Below are positions 6,620-12,265 of a DNA stretch of 12,265 nt, piece by piece. The stretch's first letter is position 1; each line of letters opens with the position of its first letter. The notes beneath the pieces are model-generated. The model saw only the letters and a list, made by a program, of their open reading frames with translations, was not told the DNA's origin and did no database searches. The stretch is from Bacillota bacterium (GTDB lineage Bacteria; Bacillota_A; Clostridia; Lachnospirales; WQUN01): positions 1 through 12,265 of the forward strand of contig WQTQ01000161.1 in NCBI GenBank assembly GCA_009786175.1, given 5' to 3'. The position numbers and the translations under genes are program-made.

Positions 6620-7951
6620 ATGTTTACGGGTAAAAAAATACTGGTGTGCGGCATGGCAAAAAGCGGCCAGTCTGCCGCAAGACTTTTGGCAGAAATGGGC
6701 GCGTATGTAACAGTCCAGGATATGAAAGAAGAAATTGACTGGGCGCATGAACCTGCAGGCGTTGGGCTGGAAACTTACCTTGGTAAAAACCCCGACGACA
6801 TTGTGGGCAATTTCGATTTAATTGTTATAAGCCCGGGCATAACCGTGTACGCGCCATTTGTTAAAAAAGCGGAAGAATTGGGCATACCCGTGTGGGGCGA
6901 GGCAGAGCTTGCTTATCGCCTGTGTCTGTGCCCAATGGTGGCAATAACCGGCACAAACGGTAAGACTACCGTAACGACCCTGGTTGGCGAAATTCTGAAA
7001 CTGCACAACCAGGGCACTGTTGTGGGGGGTAACATTGGCATTCCCCTTACGGAACTGGTGACCACCCTAACGCCGGAGAATATCGTGGTTGCGGAAATTT
7101 CCAGCTTCCAGTTAGAAACCATCGTGGCGTTTAAACCCGCCATTTCCGCAGTGTTAAACATGACGGAAGACCATTTGGACCGTCACCATACAATGGAAAA
7201 CTACATTGCCATGAAGTCCAGGATTTTTGAAAACCAATCACCGGGCGATATTTGCGTACTTAATTATGATAATGAAATAACACGGGAGATGAAGCCGCCG
7301 GGCAAAATTGTGTATTTTTCGGCCAAGGAGCAATTGGATGAAGGTGTGTATTTGCGGGACGGCCTTATCGTGGCAAAATTGTCTGCGGACGCACCCGAAC
7401 AGATTATTACAAAAGTATCCGGGTTAAAAATGATGGCGGAAAATGCCCTTGCCGCCGTAGCGTTATCATTGTGTACCGGTGCTTCTGCAGCTAAAATTGC
7501 TGCGGGACTACAGGCATTCCGGGGTGTACCCCATCGTATGGAATACGTGGCTTCAATAGATGGTGCAGAGTATTACAACGACTCTAAAGCCACCAACACC
7601 GACGCGGCAATTAAAGCTGTAGAAGCTTTAAGCCCGCCAATTATCCTTATTGGCGGCGGCTATGACAAAAACACGGATTTTACCCCTTGGGTAGAATCAT
7701 TTAGCGGCAAGGTATCGGATTTGATTGTTTTTGGCCAGACATCACGGAAAATCATTGACACATGCGATGTTTTGGGTTTTACTAATTATGAGACAGTGAA
7801 TTCTTTGCAGGAAGCGGTAACAAAGGCAAAAGAAAAAGCGAAACCCGGATGTAAAGTGCTTTTTTCGCCTGCTTGTGCAAGTTTTGATATGTTTAAAAAT
7901 TTTGAGGAACGCGGCGATATGTTTAAAGAATATGTGGGAAAGGGGGAGTAG
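6620..7951 (+). CDS. murD: MurD, UDP-N-acetylmuramoyl-L-alanine:D-glutamate ligase
   Basis: Cytoplasmic ATP-dependent ligase of 443 residues, normal for the family, which adds D-glutamate to UDP-MurNAc-L-Ala, the step before MurE. An N-terminal Rossmann-like domain (KILVCGMAKSGQSAA, 6-20; SPGI at 71-74) is followed by the ATP loop ITGTNGKTT (109-117), EISSFQLE (159-166), NMTEDHLDRH (180-189) with the MKSRIF lysine at 199, then HRMEYV (305-310), NDSKATNTDA (320-329) and a C-terminal FSPACASFDMFKNFEERG (415-432). All key residues appear present. TAG of mraY (6617-6619) is followed immediately by this ATG, with AAGGGG at 6607-6612 inside mraY as the ribosome binding site, so translational coupling is likely. 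Confidence 0.96.
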   Translation: MFTGKKILVCGMAKSGQSAARLLAEMGAYVTVQDMKEEIDWAHEPAGVGLETYLGKNPDDIVGNFDLIVISPGITVYAPFVKKAEELGIPVWGEAELAYRLCLCPMVAITGTNGKTTVTTLVGEILKLHNQGTVVGGNIGIPLTELVTTLTPENIVVAEISSFQLETIVAFKPAISAVLNMTEDHLDRHHTMENYIAMKSRIFENQSPGDICVLNYDNEITREMKPPGKIVYFSAKEQLDEGVYLRDGLIVAKLSADAPEQIITKVSGLKMMAENALAAVALSLCTGASAAKIAAGLQAFRGVPHRMEYVASIDGAEYYNDSKATNTDAAIKAVEALSPPIILIGGGYDKNTDFTPWVESFSGKVSDLIVFGQTSRKIIDTCDVLGFTNYETVNSLQEAVTKAKEKAKPGCKVLFSPACASFDMFKNFEERGDMFKEYVGKGE

Positions 7952-7954
7952 ATT

Positions 7955-9175
7955 ATGGCAGGAAGAGTACGTTCCCGCCCGGCAGTCGGCGAACACTATG
8001 ACGATTATGAAATACCGGAACCGAAACGCAAGCCCAAGAAGCGCCCACCACGGGTTGTTTCCGCGGAAGTGCGTGTTGTTGGCTCTGTAGATTATGTTTT
8101 GCTTTTTGTTGTATCAATACTAGTGCTTTTTGGTGTTGTAATGGTGTTTTCCGCAAGCTACATGATGGCCGGGACGCGCTTTGACGATCCGTTTCATTTT
8201 TTGCGGCGGAACATCGTTTTTGCGGCGGTAGGGTTTTTAGTAATGCTGTTTTTAGCAAATTTTAACTACGAATTGCTTCGCCCGCTGTCTACGCTGCTTT
8301 ACCTGATTTCTATTGTATTTTTGATAATGGTTATATTTGTTGGTGAAGACCACGGCGGTGCCAGGCGCTGGCTTCTAATTTTTGGCTTCCAATTTCAGCC
8401 TTCGGAAGTAGCCCGCGCGGCGATTATATTTATGATGGCGTACATGATGGAGCGGTACCCCAAGCTGCCGCGGACTTTATTGGGCATTGTATTCCTTGGC
8501 GGTATGGTTGGGATTCTTGTTGGCTTAATTGCATGGCCGGGCGGCTTAACAATTGCACTTCTTACTGCTGCTGTGGGGTTGGGGATGATTGCCATTGCAG
8601 GTCCGTTTTTTTGGCGGCTTATGGTTGTAGGCGGCATTGGTGCAGCGGGGCTTGGCGGGTATTTGTGGTGGTCTGCCGTTACCGGCGGCGGCTTCCGTGG
8701 TTCCAGGTTTCTTGTATGGCTGGACCCATTCTCTGACCCCAGACATCGCGGTTTCCAAACAATACAGTCGCTGTATGCAATTGCAAGCGGCGAATGGTTT
8801 GGTGTTGGTGTGGGAAACAGCAGACAGGCATCCTTTGTACCGGAGCCGCACAACGATATTATTTTTTCCATAGTAATTGAAGAGTTTGGGTTTATCGGTG
8901 CGTTTGTAATACTTGTTTTGTTTGCGATATTTGTGTGGCGCGGTATTATTGCATCTATGCGTGCGCCTGATACGTACAGTGCCTTAGTTGCGCTGGGCAT
9001 TGTGTTTTCTATTGGTTTGCAGGCAGTTATTAACATTGCGGTTGTTACCAACACAATACCAAATACCGGTGTAAACCTGCCGTTTATCAGCTATGGCGGC
9101 ACATCGCTTTTGGTAAGTATGGCCATGGTTGGGGTACTGTTAAATATTTCGCGTTACAGTTTGCAGAAGAAGTAG
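7955..9175 (+). CDS. ftsW: FtsW/SpoVE-type SEDS peptidoglycan glycosyltransferase
   Basis: Integral membrane protein of 406 residues of the SEDS family, which polymerises lipid II into glycan strands together with a class B penicillin-binding protein. A basic, proline-rich cytoplasmic tail (residues 1-44, KRKPKKRPPR at 24-33) precedes about ten membrane segments. Motifs: VFSAS (64-68), RWLLIFGFQFQPSE (138-151), FVPEPHNDIIFSIVIEEFGF (294-313) with Asp301 at the proposed catalytic position, and NTGVNLPFISYGGTSLL (370-386). The NTGVNLPFISYGG ending and position beside murD favour FtsW or sporulation SpoVE over RodA. The usual P-(D/N)-L-(G/S)-T motif is WPGGLT here (194-199). A strong ribosome binding site (GGGGGAG, 7942-7948) overlaps the end of murD, 3 nt away. 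It is the last gene before a terminator. FtsW and SpoVE cannot be told apart from this sequence. Confidence 0.92.
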   Translation: MAGRVRSRPAVGEHYDDYEIPEPKRKPKKRPPRVVSAEVRVVGSVDYVLLFVVSILVLFGVVMVFSASYMMAGTRFDDPFHFLRRNIVFAAVGFLVMLFLANFNYELLRPLSTLLYLISIVFLIMVIFVGEDHGGARRWLLIFGFQFQPSEVARAAIIFMMAYMMERYPKLPRTLLGIVFLGGMVGILVGLIAWPGGLTIALLTAAVGLGMIAIAGPFFWRLMVVGGIGAAGLGGYLWWSAVTGGGFRGSRFLVWLDPFSDPRHRGFQTIQSLYAIASGEWFGVGVGNSRQASFVPEPHNDIIFSIVIEEFGFIGAFVILVLFAIFVWRGIIASMRAPDTYSALVALGIVFSIGLQAVINIAVVTNTIPNTGVNLPFISYGGTSLLVSMAMVGVLLNISRYSLQKK

Positions 9176-9184
9176 ATAAAATTG

Positions 9185-9240
9185 AAAACTACCCCCTGAT
9201 ATCACATTGGCAGTATGATATCAGGGGGTAGTTTTATTTT
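9185..9240 (+). terminator. Strong rho-independent terminator ending the cell-wall operon
   Basis: A perfect 20-bp stem (9185-9204 with 9216-9235) carries CCCCCTGATATCA in one arm and closes an 11-nt loop; the 3' arm ends GTTTTATTTT. The stem has A-runs on its left side too, so it could also stop transcription from the opposite strand. It starts 9 nt after the ftsW stop codon. Confidence 0.92.
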
Positions 9241-9282
9241 CACACCAATGTGTCTCATTTCTACTATTTTGTGTCCAACGTC

Positions 9283-9315
9283 TTGGTTATGTATGCGCAG
9301 TATTCGTTGTATAAT
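9283..9315 (+). promoter_or_regulatory. Probable promoter of the secreted protein gene
   Basis: A consensus -10 box TATAAT lies at 9310-9315, 59 bp before the start codon. The best -35 match, TTGGTT (9283-9288), is 21 bp away, too far for an ideal promoter, so recognition may need an activator or the true -35 is weaker. A very good ribosome binding site, AAAAAAAGGAGG, ends at 9367. Confidence 0.42.
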
Positions 9316-9374
9316 TGCAGCACAGTTTGAATTACTCGTCTATGACAAACGCGACAAAAAAAGGAGGAAATGAG

Positions 9375-12265
9375 ATGCAGAAATGCAAGAAAGGCGCAAA
9401 ACTACTTGTGCTGTTTTTAGTATTTACCCTGGTTGTGGGTATGGTTCCGCAGATACCGGTTAATGCGGAAGCAGGGGAAAGTACTCTACAACTTTATGAA
9501 TCCGGCCAATATTTGCCGGTACTTCTTAACGAAGATTTTTCCGATTATGCCCTTGGTAATTTTATCTTTGACGGGGCAACATGGAGAAGTTCAAATCATT
9601 CTACCCACGGTACTAACCGTAATTTAGATCCCCAAGTAGTGGCGGCTCCAAACCGTACAGGGCAAGCTCTTAGAGTGGTTCGGCAGAGCTTAATTATGGA
9701 CAGGTTGATTCCCAACCTGCCAACCACCGGCATATTGGAAATTCAATATGATATTTTTGTACCGCGCCCGGTACCAACTTCCGGTGATTTAGCTAACGTG
9801 GGTATAGGCTTGCTTAGGGATACATCTCCCGGTGTTGGACAGTTTGCATCCGTAGTTTGGAATACTTATTCGTCATCAAGGCAAAACATGGGGCCGAGGG
9901 TACCCGGCGGCGGCGGTGACCCTAACCATCCCCCGGAACAAGACTCCAACATGTTTAATGTACTCCCACACCAAGGGCCTGGTGGCGGCACACCGGATCA
10001 TTATGTCCGTAACTGGCCTACCGCATGCGGCAGATTTGAAGCCATGTGGCGGTTAGGTGACTGGGCGACACTGCTTATGGTTCACGACCTAGACACAGGG
10101 GTTATCCGCTACTACTTAAACGGTGAAGACATTACTCCAATTCCCGGTTATGGTAACCAAAGAACAAGAACAATTACCGGCGATGGCAGAAACTTTTCCG
10201 GTGTACGCATTAATTCAGAAGGCCCGGCTGCAAACGGCTCCGGTGCTGCGTACATCACCAACCTTGTTGTAAGGGGAATACCCCGGGAGCCGGATGCCAC
10301 CGGCGAAATTGGCGATACAGAAGTGGCAAGATGGAGAAATAACTTAGTAGCCGCGTTTGCAATAACTGCGGATGACAGCAGCCACTGTCATTTGGATTAT
10401 GTTGTACCTATGCTGGACGAAGTAGGTATGCTTGGTACGTTTTTTGTTAACCCCGGAATGGGCGGCCCCGGAACTATTGGGGAGCGCGGCCACGTTGGCA
10501 ACAACGGTTTCTGGAGTTTTACGTACAGGACAGATGAGTGGCAAGCCGTAGCAGACCGCGGTCACGAACTTGGTAACCACACCATGCACCACAGAGGCTC
10601 TACCGATCGTGAAGACGCAATATGGCAAATTGAAGAAACTTCCCGTATATTGCGGGAAATGCAGCCAAACGCTACAGTTCTGCCTTTCCTTGCAGGCGGC
10701 GGAACCACATGGCTTGGCGTAACCGTTGCAGAAAGAAACCAAATTGCATGGAATGACAACTTATTGACAGGTATTTTGGTAAGCGGTGCCCAAAACCCGG
10801 GCGGTACTCCGTTAACCGCTGCCGAAACTCGGGAATTGGATGTATTTTATATCCATGGCGGTGTATGGGGTACGGGAAATAACCGTGGTTTTACCCCGGC
10901 TCAAATGCGTGGGCACGTACAAACAACAATCAATTCCGGCGGGTTTAGATGGATTCGCTTGCATGAAGTAATCGGCCCGCCAAACCCACCGACTACAAAA
11001 ACCGTAGCAAGTGTTGATATGTCTGTAAGCACATATTCATTACAGGCACTTGTGGATGCATTAACCGTGGAGTCTAACAGAGTTTGGGTAGATACGGTTT
11101 CCGCTATCCATAAGTACATGATGACCAGAAACAATGCAGAAATAACAGTGCTGAATGCGTCTGATACAGAAATTACAATAGGCCTTACCGCAACAGACAG
11201 GGAACAATCTGTAATTACAAACAACCCTGTTGTACTGGGCCCACTACCGCAGCGCGGCACTTTTGAAGAATTGTATAACGAATCTATTACACTTCTTACC
11301 ACAGTACCGGAAAGCTGGCAGTATGCCTATGTAACCCAAGACGGCACAGTGCAGCATATTAGAATTTCTGACGGTATTGCAATGTATGACGCTTACCCCA
11401 ACAAAGGAGACATTGTACTAACACCGTCAACAACATCACCGGCTAACTACGTGGTGTCTATTGCGGTTACATCACAGCCAAGTAACCTTGTATACGACGA
11501 AGGTGACCAAGTTGATTTAAGCGGCGCAGCAGTTAGGTTAACTTTTGCAAACGGTGATACGCAAACTGTAGCTTTTGAAGACTTTGAAGACAATGGAATT
11601 GTGGCAAGGCCTGCACACGGTACAGAGCTTGCACGGTACCACCATGGCGGACCTGTTACAATAAGGCATGCGGAAACAAACCATGCCGCAGCCACAAATA
11701 ACTTGACCGTATATTACGAAGACGATGGTAACGGCAACGGTAACGGTAATGGCGCACCGTACGAAATACTGCCGATTACGTCCCTCGAATATGTGTTTGA
11801 AGTAGAAGGCGTAACCCCGACAGACGGAGACAACTTTACACTTCAAGTTGTTGGCAATACCTGGCCGTACCGTCTGCCAACAATTCCCGCACAAAACGGA
11901 ACCCAAAGGATTAACATAGGTTTTGGCGCGGGTATTAACTGGATAATTAACTTAGGGCGCGTAGTAAGGGTGCTTAACCCGGCATTTAATGCCGACGGCA
12001 CAGTAAATTATCCTTTAAGCGGGCCTCCGTTAAGCGGAAGTACCGCAACCTTAACCGCTTCACAAATTATAGTAAACGGCGACATTGAAATGACGTTTGC
12101 CAATACACACATATTAAGGTTGAATGCCGACCTTGGCCAATGGACAGACCGTTACTTCCCTAATGTATGGAATACTCCTGTTGCCGGAACTGTTATTGCA
12201 AGTACGGCAGACGGTACAACAAGGCTTGTTATGCAAGACGGCATTGCAAACGACAGCGGCACCGG
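9375..12265 (+). CDS. Large secreted multidomain protein with divergent polysaccharide deacetylase (NodB/CE4) domain, 3' end beyond window
   Basis: The frame is open from ATG 9375 (GGAGG 7 nt upstream) to the window end: at least 963 residues, no stop. Residues 1-33 are a signal peptide (basic start, LLVLFLVFTLVVGMV core, cleavage near PVNA/EAG). Residues 50-315 look like a beta-sandwich module starting NEDFSDYALGNF. Residues 325-500 resemble a NodB polysaccharide deacetylase: FAITADDSS (Asp333, Asp334) at the TFDDG motif, GHELGNHTMHH (His402 and His406) at the metal motif, and YIHGG (His494) at the last motif. The Arg of motif 3 (RxPY) is replaced: VLPF at 435-438. Residues 570-685 are a mixed module (VWVDTVSAIHKYM...RNNAEITV). 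Residues 696-779 match a group 3 bacterial Ig-like domain (VTSQPSNLVYDEGDQVDLSG). A Gly/Asn linker (785-793) leads to an unrecognised beta-rich part. Deacetylation of cell-wall or extracellular glycan is plausible; activity is uncertain. Cell attachment signals, if any, lie outside. Confidence 0.85.
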   Translation, partial: MQKCKKGAKLLVLFLVFTLVVGMVPQIPVNAEAGESTLQLYESGQYLPVLLNEDFSDYALGNFIFDGATWRSSNHSTHGTNRNLDPQVVAAPNRTGQALRVVRQSLIMDRLIPNLPTTGILEIQYDIFVPRPVPTSGDLANVGIGLLRDTSPGVGQFASVVWNTYSSSRQNMGPRVPGGGGDPNHPPEQDSNMFNVLPHQGPGGGTPDHYVRNWPTACGRFEAMWRLGDWATLLMVHDLDTGVIRYYLNGEDITPIPGYGNQRTRTITGDGRNFSGVRINSEGPAANGSGAAYITNLVVRGIPREPDATGEIGDTEVARWRNNLVAAFAITADDSSHCHLDYVVPMLDEVGMLGTFFVNPGMGGPGTIGERGHVGNNGFWSFTYRTDEWQAVADRGHELGNHTMHHRGSTDREDAIWQIEETSRILREMQPNATVLPFLAGGGTTWLGVTVAERNQIAWNDNLLTGILVSGAQNPGGTPLTAAETRELDVFYIHGGVWGTGNNRGFTPAQMRGHVQTTINSGGFRWIRLHEVIGPPNPPTTKTVASVDMSVSTYSLQALVDALTVESNRVWVDTVSAIHKYMMTRNNAEITVLNASDTEITIGLTATDREQSVITNNPVVLGPLPQRGTFEELYNESITLLTTVPESWQYAYVTQDGTVQHIRISDGIAMYDAYPNKGDIVLTPSTTSPANYVVSIAVTSQPSNLVYDEGDQVDLSGAAVRLTFANGDTQTVAFEDFEDNGIVARPAHGTELARYHHGGPVTIRHAETNHAAATNNLTVYYEDDGNGNGNGNGAPYEILPITSLEYVFEVEGVTPTDGDNFTLQVVGNTWPYRLPTIPAQNGTQRINIGFGAGINWIINLGRVVRVLNPAFNADGTVNYPLSGPPLSGSTATLTASQIIVNGDIEMTFANTHILRLNADLGQWTDRYFPNVWNTPVAGTVIASTADGTTRLVMQDGIANDSGT
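11727..11753 (+). repeat. Gly-Asn coding microrepeat (interdomain linker)
   Basis: Four copies of a GGT/GGC-AAC/AAT hexamer plus a final GGC encode a GNGNGNGNG linker between the Ig-like domain and the C-terminal region of the secreted protein. Such short in-frame repeats can vary in copy number without breaking the gene. Confidence 0.7.

Noticed and set aside
8395..9054. Antisense open frame of 219 codons opposite ftsW
   Set aside because: It lies wholly within a well-supported SEDS gene, its translation is low in complexity (rich in Pro, Ile, Thr and Ala), and it has no family resemblance. It is a by-product of codon use on the other strand.
9433..9627. Short 64-codon frame inside the secreted protein gene
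   Set aside because: It is in a different frame from the signal-peptide-bearing long ORF and shows no ribosome binding site or family match.
10344..10742. Antisense open frames opposite the secreted protein (also 10901-11302, 11447-11695 and 11538-11906)
   Set aside because: All are nested in the long sense frame from 9375, which has a signal peptide and domain motifs. None has a convincing start region or family match.

Overview
The window looks like part of a low-to-mid GC Gram-positive chromosome, most likely an uncultured member of Clostridia (Bacillota). The reasons are the strong GGAGG-type ribosome binding sites before almost every gene, the sigma-A-like promoters, the rho-independent terminators with T-runs, the clostridial style of the XRE regulator and DUF4143 fragment, and a DNPR-type (meso-diaminopimelate) MurE. 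The taxon is an inference; no rRNA or other marker is present.

Layout. Positions 1-337 hold the broken 3' end of a DUF4143-type AAA ATPase gene. A regulatory gap (338-500) with a 22-bp dyad overlapping a promoter precedes an XRE-family regulator (501-1655), which ends at its own terminator. A TTGAGC-17-TATAAT promoter then starts a tightly packed five-gene unit, all on the + strand: a DUF3419/BtaA-like aminocarboxypropyl transferase (1752-2720), a single-chain MurE-MurF fusion (2735-5536), mraY (5645-6619), murD (6620-7951) and an FtsW/SpoVE-type SEDS glycosyltransferase (7955-9175). A 20-bp-stem terminator at 9185-9240 closes it. The only sizeable gap inside the unit (5537-5644) is filled by a GC-rich palindromic repeat. 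After the terminator a new promoter region leads to a large secreted protein (9375 to beyond the window end, at least 963 residues). It has a signal peptide, a jelly-roll-like N-terminal region, a divergent polysaccharide-deacetylase (NodB/CE4) domain, a mixed alpha/beta module, a bacterial Ig-like domain, a Gly/Asn linker and an unrecognised C-terminal part.

How the genes work together. MurD, MurE and MurF add D-Glu, meso-DAP and D-Ala-D-Ala to UDP-MurNAc-L-Ala; MraY moves the product to undecaprenyl phosphate (lipid I); FtsW/SpoVE polymerises lipid II at the septum or spore cortex. The unit is a reduced dcw cluster: no mraZ, mraW, ftsL or ftsI precedes it, and no murG, murB, ftsQ or ftsZ follows. 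Placing a DUF3419 gene first, where a division or penicillin-binding protein gene usually sits, is the most unexpected feature. The secreted protein may act on cell-wall or extracellular polysaccharide, but it has its own transcription signals.

No tRNA, rRNA, CRISPR array, insertion sequence or complete prophage gene was seen.
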